Notes: generated from the letters alone by a model not told the origin. A stretch of DNA of 63,726 nt from Oscillospiraceae bacterium (GCA_016293865.1 JAEDDG010000008.1:1-63726); one strand, 5' to 3'; shown: positions 50,846-61,109, counted from the stretch's first letter. A program made the numbers and translations.

Positions 50846-51748
50846 TCAGCCGAAATAAACCGCCGCCCAGAGCGGAATGGTGATGATGGACAGCGCCGTG
50901 GAAATGAAGATGAGCTTGGCGGAGAGCGCCCGGTTGCCGCCGTAAATGGTGCAGAGCATGGTGGAGTTTGTGGCGGCAGGCATGGCAGCCATGAGAATCA
51001 GAACGCCCTTCAGAATCGGGTCGATCTCCAGGAAGCTGACTGCAACCGCCACCAGCGCCGCGACGCCCACCAGACGGATAGCCGCGTAGGGAAGGGCGCG
51101 CCATTCCGTAAAGATTTCCCGCAGCGGGACGCTGGCCAGTACAGAACCGATAATCAGCATGGCACAGGGCGACGTGGCCTGCCCGATGAACGCGGTGCCG
51201 TCCAGAATGATGGAGGGAACAGGCACCTTCAGAAGATACAGAACGACGGCCAGAACGCTGGCAAGAAAGGCAGGGTTCAGAATGCGCTTGAAGGACGCCT
51301 GACCCGCCAGCAGGAAAATGCCCAGCGAGAAGCAGATCAGGTTATAGGGGATATTCAGAAGCGAGGCATAGAACATTGCGTCCTCACCCAGAACTGCCGC
51401 GCAGACCGGAATGCCGATGTACGTCACATTGCCGCACATGATTTCAAAGGAATAGACGCCGCGATCCCCCTTCGGCGCGCGCAGCAGAGGCACGACGGCC
51501 AGCGCCACAAGACCGCTGAGCAGGAACATGCCCGCTGACAGGCCGAGCGCCGACAGGACGCCGCCTGCGTCCACACCGGAGCGGGAGGTTACGATGGCGT
51601 TGAACAGGTAGAAGGGGAGGATGACCTTGACCACGAGATTGGAGAGCGTGGCGGTTCCTTCTTCAGTGATGATTTTTGCTTTCCGGCAGATGAAGCCCAG
51701 AATCAGTGCGATAAAGATGATGGCAATCTGGTGCAGAGCGGCGGACAT
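50846..51748 (-). CDS. AEC-family (auxin efflux carrier type) transporter
   Basis: The 300-residue protein has about ten membrane helices and starts ALHQIAIIFIALILGFICRKAK; the motifs NLVVKVILPFYLFNAIV and PCAMLIIGSVL match the family, in which bacterial members move malate or malonate-like organic acids. It is inward to the aminopeptidase gene on the same strand (gap 37 bp from its start to the stop). Confidence 0.85.
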   Translation of the reverse strand: MSAALHQIAIIFIALILGFICRKAKIITEEGTATLSNLVVKVILPFYLFNAIVTSRSGVDAGGVLSALGLSAGMFLLSGLVALAVVPLLRAPKGDRGVYSFEIMCGNVTYIGIPVCAAVLGEDAMFYASLLNIPYNLICFSLGIFLLAGQASFKRILNPAFLASVLAVVLYLLKVPVPSIILDGTAFIGQATSPCAMLIIGSVLASVPLREIFTEWRALPYAAIRLVGVAALVAVAVSFLEIDPILKGVLILMAAMPAATNSTMLCTIYGGNRALSAKLIFISTALSIITIPLWAAVYFG

Positions 51749-51785
51749 GGGGACACCTCACTTTATGTATTGTTGTATTTTCCGG

Positions 51786-53126
51786 TTAGTCGGCCAGACT
51801 GCCCATGGGATCCCAGGGGTTCAGAACGATGGGCGCAGTGTCAAACTGTGCGGCCTGCTCCGGCGTGAAATACTTTCTGTTCAGCAGAACCTGATAGACG
51901 AACTCACTGAACCACTCGTCGCTCATGACGAAAAAGCCGTCCTTACCGACATCGGAGCCCCAGCTGTTTTCCACTTTCCAGCGGTTGGGCTTCCCGTTTT
52001 CGTCCAGATTCACGCCGGTGAGCACCATGGCGTGGGTCATCAGGCTTTCGCCGTAGTCCAGCCGCTGTGCCTTGTCCATGGGGAACGTGGTGCCGTAAAG
52101 CTGCTGTACATGCAGGGCATCCAGTGTCAGGAAGCCGGTATCGCGCGTTGAGAACTGGCCCACGTCGCTGCCGAACCAGACGACCTGGCCGTCCTTCAGC
52201 TGTGCGATGGCCAGCGCCTTCAGGTCCTCAATGGGCAGATTCAGATACTTGACCGGGTACTTTCCGTCGCGGACATTGCCCAGATACTGAACGGTGTAGG
52301 TTCTGCCGTAAGGCTTGTCGGCGGTGGGCGCATTGATGACGGTGACATACTCGTCCAGATTCCAGCCCACATATTTGGCGAAGAACTCCTGCGGCGTGCA
52401 GTCTTTCATGCGGATGAAGCTGCCGTCCTTGGCGCGGGTTTCCCAGTCGAATTTGACAGGCGGCTTGCCCAGGGAGATGCAGAGCATCCGGTAAATGGTC
52501 TCCATCATTTCATCCTTGGCGGCGCGCAGTGCGTCCATGGAGGCACCGTCGGCATGCATGGTGCGCAGGGTGCATGCATATTCGCGGAGCTTGCGCGTCA
52601 TGTAGCGCGCCATTTCACGCGTGCAGGAGGAGGAGAAGGATTCCGGCATGACGTCCTTGGGGACGACGCCGTATTTGGCAATCAGGCTGGAGAACATATC
52701 CCACTGGCCGCCGTCGCCCAGAGGGCTGGCCAGCAGAAAGCTGATCACGCGCCCGTCTGTGGGCTCGTCCAGAGTGTCCAGAATGTTTTCCAGGAAATAG
52801 TTGGATTTTTCCAGTTTGTCGTAAAACAGCGGATAGCTCTGGCTCAGCTCCATATTGTCCAGATTCAGCTTTTTCATCACTTCCAGCCGCATTACGTTCA
52901 GCGCGGCAAACATCCAGCAGCGGCCGGACTGCTTCTGATTGCAGACCTTGCCGGCGTCGATTTCAACAGAAAATGTGTGCAGATATTTGCGCGCGGCGGT
53001 ATAATTCACGGCGGAAGCGTTCACGCCGTTCTGAACGGCTGCGTCCATGGCAATGGCGTTTGCGGGGTTGCGGTCAAATGCTTCGGAGAATTTCTGCAGG
53101 TCTTCAGGTGTAATCATACTGTTCAT
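51786..53126 (-). CDS. pepC: C1-family aminopeptidase (bleomycin hydrolase type)
   Basis: The 446-residue protein has the papain-fold triad: Cys70 in QSGRCWMFAALN, His in LMTHAMVLTG, Asn in VENSWGSDVG. PepC/bleomycin hydrolase removes N-terminal residues from peptides in the cytosol as a hexamer. The start at ATG 53124-53126 has AAAGGA upstream; the longer frame to 53270 is not used. Confidence 0.95.
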   Translation of the reverse strand: MNSMITPEDLQKFSEAFDRNPANAIAMDAAVQNGVNASAVNYTAARKYLHTFSVEIDAGKVCNQKQSGRCWMFAALNVMRLEVMKKLNLDNMELSQSYPLFYDKLEKSNYFLENILDTLDEPTDGRVISFLLASPLGDGGQWDMFSSLIAKYGVVPKDVMPESFSSSCTREMARYMTRKLREYACTLRTMHADGASMDALRAAKDEMMETIYRMLCISLGKPPVKFDWETRAKDGSFIRMKDCTPQEFFAKYVGWNLDEYVTVINAPTADKPYGRTYTVQYLGNVRDGKYPVKYLNLPIEDLKALAIAQLKDGQVVWFGSDVGQFSTRDTGFLTLDALHVQQLYGTTFPMDKAQRLDYGESLMTHAMVLTGVNLDENGKPNRWKVENSWGSDVGKDGFFVMSDEWFSEFVYQVLLNRKYFTPEQAAQFDTAPIVLNPWDPMGSLAD

Positions 53127-53432
53127 GATGCTCTTGTCCTTTCTTATACTGGCGCGCTTCGGCACGCTTTTCAGCAGTTGCATCTGCGTTGGGGAAAAAA
53201 GTAAAAATGGCAGATTTATCGGACTTTGCAGTCCGGAAAAAAGACCTTCCGACAAAAAACGATAACACAAACCGTATGCTCAGTCAAGAGAAATCAGAGG
53301 AATCCGGGCACAGATCCGAAGGCTGCAGGCAGCGCGGCCCGGATCGGGGAGTCTGTTCGGCTGCATGCTTGTTTTTTATCAGCGGTTATGCTATGATGCA
53401 TGGACTTGATTGGAAAGTGGGGAGAGATTTCA
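53127..53432. other. Intergenic region between aminopeptidase and AraC genes
   Basis: These 306 bases hold a CGGACT/AGTCCG hairpin (53220-53235) without a T-run in either direction, AT-rich runs and the AraC promoter (53369-53397). No gene is supported. Confidence 0.55.
53369..53397 (+). promoter_or_regulatory. Promoter for AraC-type regulator 2
   Basis: TTGTTT (53369-53374), 17 bp ending TGC, TATGAT (53392-53397). Confidence 0.6.
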
Positions 53433-54308
53433 ATGCACCCGAATTTTACCTACGATTTCAGTAAGTATTCCTACCGTTTCGACTACTATTCCGGCGCGCA
53501 CACATTTTCGGTCCTTCTGCCGTTTAATTACATGCGCAATAAGGTCACCTCTTTTCCCTATCCGCACAAGCATGTTTATACGGAGTTTCTGTATGCGAAA
53601 AATCTGCGCAGCGGCGCGCCGCCGGTGGTGCGGATTATCCCTGCGGGTGTTGAGCACGCCACGTACCGGGAGGAAAACAACGAGGCGCTTGTCTGCTATA
53701 CCTTCTGCATTTATATTTCGTCCACCGTTCCTGAGGCCGCACAGAAGGGTACCGGCGTTTACCGGCTCGAAGTGCTGGAGGGGATCGCCGGGCTTCAGGA
53801 AGCGATAACCATTACGGCGGATGTTCATGCACAGGAGCGGTTTGACGCCATTCATGCGGCATGCGCAGCAGCGGAGTCTGCGCAGTGGACCGCGGAAAAG
53901 CTGTATTCAGAGCTGCAGCTGCTTCTGGTGGATGCCGCGCGGGCGATTCCCGGGACAAGACGCACGTCGCCGCCGCCGGTGCGCGCGCCGGAGGAGCTGC
54001 GCGGGAATATCATCGAGTACTTCCTGTCGGAATATGCGTCATTCTCAGAGTGCAGGAAGGACGAGCTGGCCGCGCTGCTGAGCGTCAGCGACCGCCAGCT
54101 GACCCGGATTCTCAGCGAGATCTACGGAAAATCCTTCAGGGAGCTTTTGCTGGAGCGGCGCATGTGCTTTGCCAGGGGGTATGAAAACCAGGGCACACCG
54201 GCGGAAAAGGCAGCGGAATCCTGCGGCTATACCTCTGTGGAGGCGTTCCTGAATGCGTTCAGGAAGTACTGGAACAGAGCCTATTGCGAGACCGATTCGG
54301 CCATTTAG
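53433..54308 (+). CDS. AraC-family transcriptional regulator 2
   Basis: The 291-residue protein has an N-terminal cupin region with PYPHKHVYTEFLY and RIIPAGVEHATY, then a double helix-turn-helix: ELAALLSVSDRQLTRILSEIYGKSF near residue 210 and AAESCGYTSVEAFLNAFRKYW near residue 260. It lies just before the giant S-layer gene on the same strand, so the exoprotein is a plausible target. ATG 53433 was chosen for GGGGAGAG; the 53400 start is inside the leader. Confidence 0.87.
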   Translation: MHPNFTYDFSKYSYRFDYYSGAHTFSVLLPFNYMRNKVTSFPYPHKHVYTEFLYAKNLRSGAPPVVRIIPAGVEHATYREENNEALVCYTFCIYISSTVPEAAQKGTGVYRLEVLEGIAGLQEAITITADVHAQERFDAIHAACAAAESAQWTAEKLYSELQLLLVDAARAIPGTRRTSPPPVRAPEELRGNIIEYFLSEYASFSECRKDELAALLSVSDRQLTRILSEIYGKSFRELLLERRMCFARGYENQGTPAEKAAESCGYTSVEAFLNAFRKYWNRAYCETDSAI

Positions 54309-54416
54309 ATAAAAACACGTCCTGTCAACGCCTTCACTTTTTTGCGGGCTGTGATAGACTTTGCGCGAAGGGGTGTGCAAATTGCGCACATATGGTTTGA
54401 CAGGAGGTATGTATTT

Positions 54417-57400
54417 GTGAAAAAGGTCATATCTGTGCTTTTGGCCGTTGTCATGCTGGTTTCCCTGATGCCGGCAGTTGCCTATGCAGCAGGTGCCCCG
54501 GAAATTACAAACCCCGGTTTTGAGACCGGAACGGACGGACCTGAGGGCTGGACAAGCGTCTCTGCCACCGGCGGAAATCTGGTGGAATGGGCAGAGGACA
54601 AGGCCAGCGAGGGATCCAAGAGCATCAAAATCACTGATGTGAAAACGAACGGAGCGGTGGGTATCTATTCTGCAACTGCTCCCGTGGACGAGGCGGGCGT
54701 GGAGTATATCCTTTTTGGAGATTTCTACGCGGAAAGCGGCTCGTTCGACCTGATGCTGGAGTTCAGAAAGGCGAATAACACCCGTGATACCGCCCCTCTG
54801 ACGAAAACTTACAGCGCAGGACAGTGGGACACGCTGTCCGTCATCGGCACGAGCTCGGTTAACTCCGCAGGCGTTCGCGTTTATATCAACAGCAACGGCG
54901 CGAATGCCGGCGTTGCCTGGTTTGACAATTTGCGTCTCTGCCTGCTGACGCCGGTACTTCTGGCCCGGCATATTGATATTATGCTGAAGACGAACAACAG
55001 CACTTATCTGCTGACCGCGCTTCAGAGTAAGACCGGTGCGCTGACCGGTGTCACCGCAGGGAACAAGGATGCATACCTTGCGGCTCTTCAGGAAGCACGG
55101 ACAGCGAAGGGCGCAGAGTTAACGCTGGCCGAAGTGCAGACTGTTGTGACAACCACCAACAGCAAACAGACACTTCTGGCAGTCAAAACCGCACTTGAAT
55201 CTGACGGCACGGACATCGCCCTTTATAATACGGGCGCTGTGCAGCTCCCGACAGTGAGCAACAGCGATGTGACCGCAGCATGGACGGCTGTCACCGGAAC
55301 AGCAGCTGCGCGCTTTACCGTATCCGACGGAACGGCCGTTCTGAATTCACTGCCGGCCAATTCCGAAGAAAATGAAACAGCACAGCTGACGCTTACGCTG
55401 AGCTGCGGGACGGAAAGCACAACGGTCGCCTATAATGTCACCGTATACAAGGAAGTATCGGCTGAACAGCTGGCGGCACTGTGCCAGACAATCCGCGCCG
55501 GAAACGCGGCGAATACACTGGCCGGCCTGAAGGAAGGCGCCTTCGGTTTTTCCGGCGTTGTGGATGCAAATGCCGCGTATTACCAGAGCGGCCTTCTGAA
55601 GGCACTGACGGACAAGGGCTCCGACCTGACCAAGGCCGAAATCCAGGCGGCGATTGAAGCGGCCAACGAGGCCGCGGACAGCTCCGCAGCGGTTGCAAAA
55701 GCCAAGGCGGACCTTGAAGCTGCGGGAACCGAGATCTTCATGAAGAAGAGCGACAACGTTCCGCTGCCTGCTGTGCCGGAAGGAATCACTGCAACGTGGA
55801 CGGCTGTCAGCGCAGAGGCGGCAGGCTATGTGCGCGTTGAGGGCGGTCATGCTGTTGTCACAGACCTGCCGTCCGAGAACATCACCGCAAAAATTACCCT
55901 GATGCTTCGCAAGGGCGATGCACAGGAAACGCTTGAATACACACTGACGCTTTCGCGCCAGCTGCTCCAGCAGCACGAGGTTCCGAATGCGTCGTTTGAG
56001 TTCGCTGACGACGAGGGTTATCCCACAAGCTGGACGATTTCCAACGTTGTCTCCAAAAACCCTGAGACGGGCGAGATCATTACAGAGGCAAAGGTTTCTG
56101 ATGACTGCGCCTATATCGGCAGCCAGAGCGCATTCCTGCAGGACTATTCGACCAAAGTGTCTGTCGGTCTCCGCTCTGCAGGCATCCCTGTAAAAGAAGG
56201 ATATGAGTACATCGCGGAAGTGATGTACCGCGGCACCGGTACGGTAGTATTCTACATTGAATATTACAATGCCGGCGCATCGCGTATTACAACTGCGATC
56301 AAAATCGTAACAGCGACAGACGCCTGGCAGAAGCTGTCTGTCAGCAAGGCTGCGCCGGAAGGTGCAGTGACAATGAACATTCTGCTGTACTGCAACCAGG
56401 GTACCACCGGCGCAGTTTACTATGACGATGCGCGCGTGTACGAGGTTACGGCAGAATATCTGGTGGACCAGATCAATGACGCAGTGAAAGCTTCTGACGC
56501 GGCCAGCCTGATGGCGGCTGTGAACAACGGCGCAATGGAGCTTTCGACGGTTGACGGACATGATGCGGATTACCTGAGCGCACTTCAGGGGCTGGAAGGC
56601 CCGCTGACGCTGGAGGCCATCCGGAAAGCTGTCAATGACAAGACGGCGGAGATCAATGCTGCGGATCTCGCCACTCTGAATGAGATTCTGGCTGCACTGA
56701 AGGTTGCCGGCCAGGAAATTGAACTGACCGAAACCGGACTGATCGATGTTCCCGCGGCTGCCACGGGCAGCGGCGTCAAAGCGGTCTGGAGCGCAGTGGA
56801 GGGTGCTGACGCTGAGCGCATCCGCCTGCGCAACGATACGGCCGTGCTTCTCAGCCGCCCGCTGGCTGCAGAAGGTGACGGAACTGCAACGCTCACGCTG
56901 CATATGAGCAAGGGCACGCAGGAACTCACAACGGCTTATGCGGTAACCATCAAAGCCTGGGCCGGCGATGGGGACAAGCTTGTTCGCCTGGCTGAGGAAC
57001 TGGAATGGTCGGGTATCTGCGGACAGAACGAGTCCCAGAATAATGTGACCACAGCACTGACTCTGCCTGAGGAAGTGAGCGGAGCGGCGGGAACTGCGGA
57101 CATTGTCTGGAGCGCTGCGCCGGCCGGTGTGGTTGATCCGGAAACGGGTGCGGTTACGCGGCCTGCATACGGCATTGCCGGAACGCCGGTTGTTCTGACT
57201 GCGACTCTTTCCATTGGCGAAGCCAGCTATGAAAAATCCTTCCAGCTGTTTGTAACCGGCGAGGACGATCTGTCCGGCCGGCGGCTGGAAATCAGAAACC
57301 CCGGCTTTGAAAACGGCCTCTACGGCTGGATTCCTGCTTACCTGCAGGGTTCCTTTACAACGGATGCAGAGTACGTTTATACCGGTGAGGGCGCACTGAA

Positions 57401-60400
57401 GGTCGCTGACCCTGACCTCGCGTCCTCTGCTGCGGTCCGCAGCACAAAGGTGCGCGGCATCCGCGAAGGCTACACCTATCGCCTGTCTGTGATGGCGATG
57501 GCTGATCAGGCCACAGCAAAACCCTATGCTTATATTGAGTTCTGGAACAACGACGGCGTTCTTCTGTCGTCGGCATACGCAGCCTACAGCGGCAAGGTCG
57601 GCAGCTGGGCGCTGATGACGAAAACGCTGACCGCGCCTGTCGGTGCAACCCAGCTGAGCGTGCTGCTTTACAGCGGCAGCGCTTCCGACGGCGACTGCTT
57701 CTTTGACGACGTTGTTGTCACCGAGCTTCCGCTGGTGCAGAACCAGAATCTGAGCAGCAGCGCGGGATGGACGTCCTGCGGCAGCGGGGAAATGCAGTAT
57801 GCAGACGGCAAGCTGATCCTGGCGGCTGATGGCGCGGCCCGGTCAAGCACGTTTGCTGTCAAGCCCGGTCAGACCTATGTGGCAGCAGCGGAATTTGCCC
57901 AGGCCTCCGGCGCTGAGCTGACCCTTGAATTCTACGATTCCGGCCGGAACCTGCTGACGTCCAGGACTGTCCAGGCAACGAAAGACGGCGCCTTTGCAGT
58001 TGATGCCATGGCACCGGACAAGGCTGCAACAGCTGCTGTCCTGCTGAAGGGTGCGGCTGAGGTCAGCCGGATTGAACTGTTCCTGTCGCCTGCCGGCACA
58101 CAGATCACCGCAATGACCGGCGAAGGTGCAAATCAGGTTTCCAATGAAATTCCCATTTTCGGCGGCATGCAGTATGAAGCCGTGGCGAATGTGACAAACG
58201 CGGCCGATGCAGCGATGACGCTGCGGTTCTACGATATGAACGGCGCCAAGATCCGTGAAAAGACCGCGACTGCTTCGGCAGACGGAATCCTCCGTGTGCT
58301 GGAAACTGCACCGTACCAGACATACTACGCAACAGTTACCACCGAGGGCGGCGCAGATGCTGTTTTTGAGAACATTGCGCTTTATGCAGTGACCAAGACT
58401 GTCTCCAATGCGTCCTTTGAAAATGTCAATGTCCTGCTTGCAGGTACCTTCCCGTACCAGTGGACCCGGACAGGCGATGTGGTGGCACAGCCTGATTCCG
58501 AACAGGCCACGCTCGGCACGCAGTCGCTGCTGCTGCGCGGACTGACAGACACGACAGAAGGCGGCGTGTATTCTTCCATGATTCAGTCGGTTTCTGCGGG
58601 AAGAGCTTACACGGCTTCTGTTTCTGCCAAGGTGATTTCCGGCAGCGCAAAGCTGGTTCTGACGTTCTATGATGCGGATTATCAGCCGCTGAAGAGCTTT
58701 GAAACCGGCATGACCGCCTGCGACTGGAAGACCTTCAGCGTGGAAGGAACCGCACCGGCCGGAACGGTCTATGCGACAGTTTCCTTCATGGTTTCCGGAC
58801 AGGCAACCCTCTATCTGGATGACGCGCGTTTCGCAGCCTCTGTCATCGATGTGGGCACGCAGACACAGCTGTTCATTGACGATTATCTGATCGGTTCCAT
58901 GACAGATGTGACCCGTGTGCTTCACAAGGCAGAGAAAACGGATCCCGTTCTGACCTACGAATATCCCTGGGAGTCCACTTCAGCTTATACCTACGGCACG
59001 GTTCTCTTTGACGAAGATGACGGCGTTTACAAGATGTGGTATCAGGCAGGCAACTATGTCTGCTATGCAACTTCTGAAGACGGCGTAACGTGGACCAAGC
59101 CGCTTGATCTGGGCGTATACGAATACAACGGCAGCACAAACAACAACATCATCGGCATTTACCACATTGCAAACGTATTCAAGGATGAAGACGAGCCGGA
59201 CAGCGACAAGCGGTTCAAGATGGTTTCGTTCAACTTTGATTACAATACGGCCTACAGTTACTATTGCTACTATACGTCTCCCGATGGAATCCATTGGAGC
59301 GAGGCAACGCAGGTTATCTACAGCTACGACGTCATCAATATCGCATATGATGCGGAAAATGACCAGTATGTGGGCGTTGCCAAGATCTATGAGTACAACA
59401 ATACGAACTACAGAACCAAGCGCTATGAGCGGATGGTGGTCAGCGATGACCTGATCCACTGGAGCGAGCCGATCCGGATGAACACCCTGGGCGACCTGAC
59501 GGATGCGGAAGGCTATCTCCGCGCGGACAGCTACGGCTGCGGCCTGTACTGTGTCGGCGGTACATATGTCGGCTTCAACTGGGTTTACTCCATTACGAAC
59601 AACGACTCCACCGACGGCTATGTGGATGTTGAACTGGTTTACTCCAGAGAGCTGACGGAAGATTTCCAGCGCGTTTCCTATGAGCCGATCATCGACCGCG
59701 GTCCGGACGGCAGCTGGGACGATGAGATGATCTATACTGCTGCCCAGCCCATCCGCGTGGGCGACGAGCTCTGGCTCTACTACGGCGGCTGGGACGGCGA
59801 CCATCTGTGCGATGCGCGCAGCGCCAGCACAGCCATTGCCAAGTGGCGGCTGGATGGTTTCGTTTCCCTGGACGGCGGAGCCAACGGCGTTATTGAGACA
59901 AAGCCGATGACCTTTGACGGCAGAAATCTCATTCTGAACGCTGACGCTGCCGGCGGAAAGATCCTTGTGGAGCTGCTGGATGAAAACGGCAATCCGATCC
60001 GCGGCTTTACAAAAGATGATTGCGACCCGATGACCAGCGACAGCGTCAATTACACAGTCAGCTGGCATGGCCGTGCGGACCTCTCTGCACTGGCCGGAAA
60101 GACTGTTTCCATGCGCATCTATGCGGAAAACAGCGCAGTCTACACCTTCCGGTTCAGCAACGGCGGCAGCGGTGAGACCGTGACATACACATCCGAGATC
60201 ACTGTCGGCAAGGGCGGAACGGCAACTGCCGCGCCTGCACAGGCAGCAGCTCTGGAGACAGTCACTCTGACGGTCAAACCGGACAGCGGCTATGCAGTCG
60301 ATCAGGCAACCGTCACAGATGTGGCCGGGAATACTGTGAATGTGACAGATTGCGGCGGCGGAATCTATAAGTATCAGATGCCGGTTGGCGGCGTAAAAGT

Positions 60401-61010
60401 GACCGTCACCTTCCGTGAAGTTTCCGATCCGGATATCTGGCAGAATCCGTTTGTGGATGTCTCCGAAAAGGATTGGTATTACGAAGCGGTCAGATACGCT
60501 GTGGAGAACGGCCTGTTTGACGGCATGACTGACAATAAGTTTGCACCGCATGTGAACATGACCCGCGGCATGCTGGCCACGGTTCTGTGGCGGCTGGAAG
60601 GCTGCCCGCAGACCGATGCGGAGAGCAGCTTTACCGATGTGACCGACAGGAATGCCTGGTACTATGACGCAGTTCTCTGGGCTGCGGACAAGGGTATTGT
60701 GGACGGATTCGACAACGGCGAGTTCCGGCCCAATGATTGTGTGACCCGCGAGCAGATGGTTGCCATGCTGTACCGCTACGATAAGGTATGCGGCGCTGGC
60801 GGAACCACTGATGGAAAGAACGCGGATATGAGCCGGTTTACCGACTGGAATCAGGTTCAGAGCTGGGCAAGAGACGCGTTCCGTTGGGCATATGCCTGCG
60901 GACTGGTGGACGGCATGACCGACACAACGCTTGTTCCGGCCGGGTATGCACAGCGCTGCCAGGTGGCAAAGATTCTGATGCAGTACTGCATCATGATCGA
61001 AGGCAAATAA
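54417..61010 (+). CDS. 2,197-residue S-layer-anchored, multi-domain glycosidase-like exoprotein
   Basis: The start is GTG 54417 (AGGAGG nine bases before) with a signal peptide ending AVAYAAG. CBM4/9-like modules begin near residues 29, 523, 959 and 1330 (NPGFETG, NASFEFAD, NPGFENG, NASFENV). Three copies of a helical plus Ig-like pair begin near 185, 345 and 680 (WTAVTG, WTAVSA, WSAVEG within), and a fourth divergent Ig-like domain follows to about 955. A beta-propeller glycosidase-like domain (about 1478-1911) opens TQTQLFIDDYLIGS and contains several Trp/Asp blades (YATSEDGVTWTKP, YTSPDGIHWSEA). An InlB-like repeat and three SLH domains (2005-2197) end the protein. It should be held on the cell wall by its SLH domains and act on polysaccharides. 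No catalytic residues can be assigned with confidence. Confidence 0.82.
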   Translation: MKKVISVLLAVVMLVSLMPAVAYAAGAPEITNPGFETGTDGPEGWTSVSATGGNLVEWAEDKASEGSKSIKITDVKTNGAVGIYSATAPVDEAGVEYILFGDFYAESGSFDLMLEFRKANNTRDTAPLTKTYSAGQWDTLSVIGTSSVNSAGVRVYINSNGANAGVAWFDNLRLCLLTPVLLARHIDIMLKTNNSTYLLTALQSKTGALTGVTAGNKDAYLAALQEARTAKGAELTLAEVQTVVTTTNSKQTLLAVKTALESDGTDIALYNTGAVQLPTVSNSDVTAAWTAVTGTAAARFTVSDGTAVLNSLPANSEENETAQLTLTLSCGTESTTVAYNVTVYKEVSAEQLAALCQTIRAGNAANTLAGLKEGAFGFSGVVDANAAYYQSGLLKALTDKGSDLTKAEIQAAIEAANEAADSSAAVAKAKADLEAAGTEIFMKKSDNVPLPAVPEGITATWTAVSAEAAGYVRVEGGHAVVTDLPSENITAKITLMLRKGDAQETLEYTLTLSRQLLQQHEVPNASFEFADDEGYPTSWTISNVVSKNPETGEIITEAKVSDDCAYIGSQSAFLQDYSTKVSVGLRSAGIPVKEGYEYIAEVMYRGTGTVVFYIEYYNAGASRITTAIKIVTATDAWQKLSVSKAAPEGAVTMNILLYCNQGTTGAVYYDDARVYEVTAEYLVDQINDAVKASDAASLMAAVNNGAMELSTVDGHDADYLSALQGLEGPLTLEAIRKAVNDKTAEINAADLATLNEILAALKVAGQEIELTETGLIDVPAAATGSGVKAVWSAVEGADAERIRLRNDTAVLLSRPLAAEGDGTATLTLHMSKGTQELTTAYAVTIKAWAGDGDKLVRLAEELEWSGICGQNESQNNVTTALTLPEEVSGAAGTADIVWSAAPAGVVDPETGAVTRPAYGIAGTPVVLTATLSIGEASYEKSFQLFVTGEDDLSGRRLEIRNPGFENGLYGWIPAYLQGSFTTDAEYVYTGEGALKVADPDLASSAAVRSTKVRGIREGYTYRLSVMAMADQATAKPYAYIEFWNNDGVLLSSAYAAYSGKVGSWALMTKTLTAPVGATQLSVLLYSGSASDGDCFFDDVVVTELPLVQNQNLSSSAGWTSCGSGEMQYADGKLILAADGAARSSTFAVKPGQTYVAAAEFAQASGAELTLEFYDSGRNLLTSRTVQATKDGAFAVDAMAPDKAATAAVLLKGAAEVSRIELFLSPAGTQITAMTGEGANQVSNEIPIFGGMQYEAVANVTNAADAAMTLRFYDMNGAKIREKTATASADGILRVLETAPYQTYYATVTTEGGADAVFENIALYAVTKTVSNASFENVNVLLAGTFPYQWTRTGDVVAQPDSEQATLGTQSLLLRGLTDTTEGGVYSSMIQSVSAGRAYTASVSAKVISGSAKLVLTFYDADYQPLKSFETGMTACDWKTFSVEGTAPAGTVYATVSFMVSGQATLYLDDARFAASVIDVGTQTQLFIDDYLIGSMTDVTRVLHKAEKTDPVLTYEYPWESTSAYTYGTVLFDEDDGVYKMWYQAGNYVCYATSEDGVTWTKPLDLGVYEYNGSTNNNIIGIYHIANVFKDEDEPDSDKRFKMVSFNFDYNTAYSYYCYYTSPDGIHWSEATQVIYSYDVINIAYDAENDQYVGVAKIYEYNNTNYRTKRYERMVVSDDLIHWSEPIRMNTLGDLTDAEGYLRADSYGCGLYCVGGTYVGFNWVYSITNNDSTDGYVDVELVYSRELTEDFQRVSYEPIIDRGPDGSWDDEMIYTAAQPIRVGDELWLYYGGWDGDHLCDARSASTAIAKWRLDGFVSLDGGANGVIETKPMTFDGRNLILNADAAGGKILVELLDENGNPIRGFTKDDCDPMTSDSVNYTVSWHGRADLSALAGKTVSMRIYAENSAVYTFRFSNGGSGETVTYTSEITVGKGGTATAAPAQAAALETVTLTVKPDSGYAVDQATVTDVAGNTVNVTDCGGGIYKYQMPVGGVKVTVTFREVSDPDIWQNPFVDVSEKDWYYEAVRYAVENGLFDGMTDNKFAPHVNMTRGMLATVLWRLEGCPQTDAESSFTDVTDRNAWYYDAVLWAADKGIVDGFDNGEFRPNDCVTREQMVAMLYRYDKVCGAGGTTDGKNADMSRFTDWNQVQSWARDAFRWAYACGLVDGMTDTTLVPAGYAQRCQVAKILMQYCIMIEGK

Positions 61011-61017
61011 ACAAAAA

Positions 61018-61047
61018 CAGAAGCCGGGGAGTTCTCCCCGGCTTCTG
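61018..61047 (+). other. First hairpin behind the S-layer protein gene
   Basis: CAGAAGCCGGGGAG (61018-61031) pairs with CTCCCCGGCTTCTG (61034-61047) and no T-run follows; it may stabilise the 3' end. Confidence 0.5.
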
Positions 61048-61074
61048 CCGCAGTTCAGCTATTTCGGCGGTATT

Positions 61075-61109
61075 GCCGCTCCGGATCACAGATCCGGAGC
61101 GGCTTTTTT
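61075..61109. terminator. Intrinsic terminator
   Basis: GCCGCTCCGGATC (61075-61087), ACA loop, GATCCGGAGCGGC (61091-61103), T6. The run overlaps the stop of the small Cys-rich gene on the other strand. Confidence 0.9.

Noticed and set aside
49377..51104. 575-codon minus-strand frame over the ABC/nitrilase genes
   Set aside because: Antisense shadow; low-complexity composition rich in Arg, His and Gln and crossing a terminator.
53220..53235. CGGACT/AGTCCG hairpin as a terminator
   Set aside because: No T-run after the stem on either strand.
55347..56903. 518-codon minus-strand frame inside the S-layer gene
   Set aside because: Shadow of the repetitive coding strand, Cys/Arg-rich without domains.
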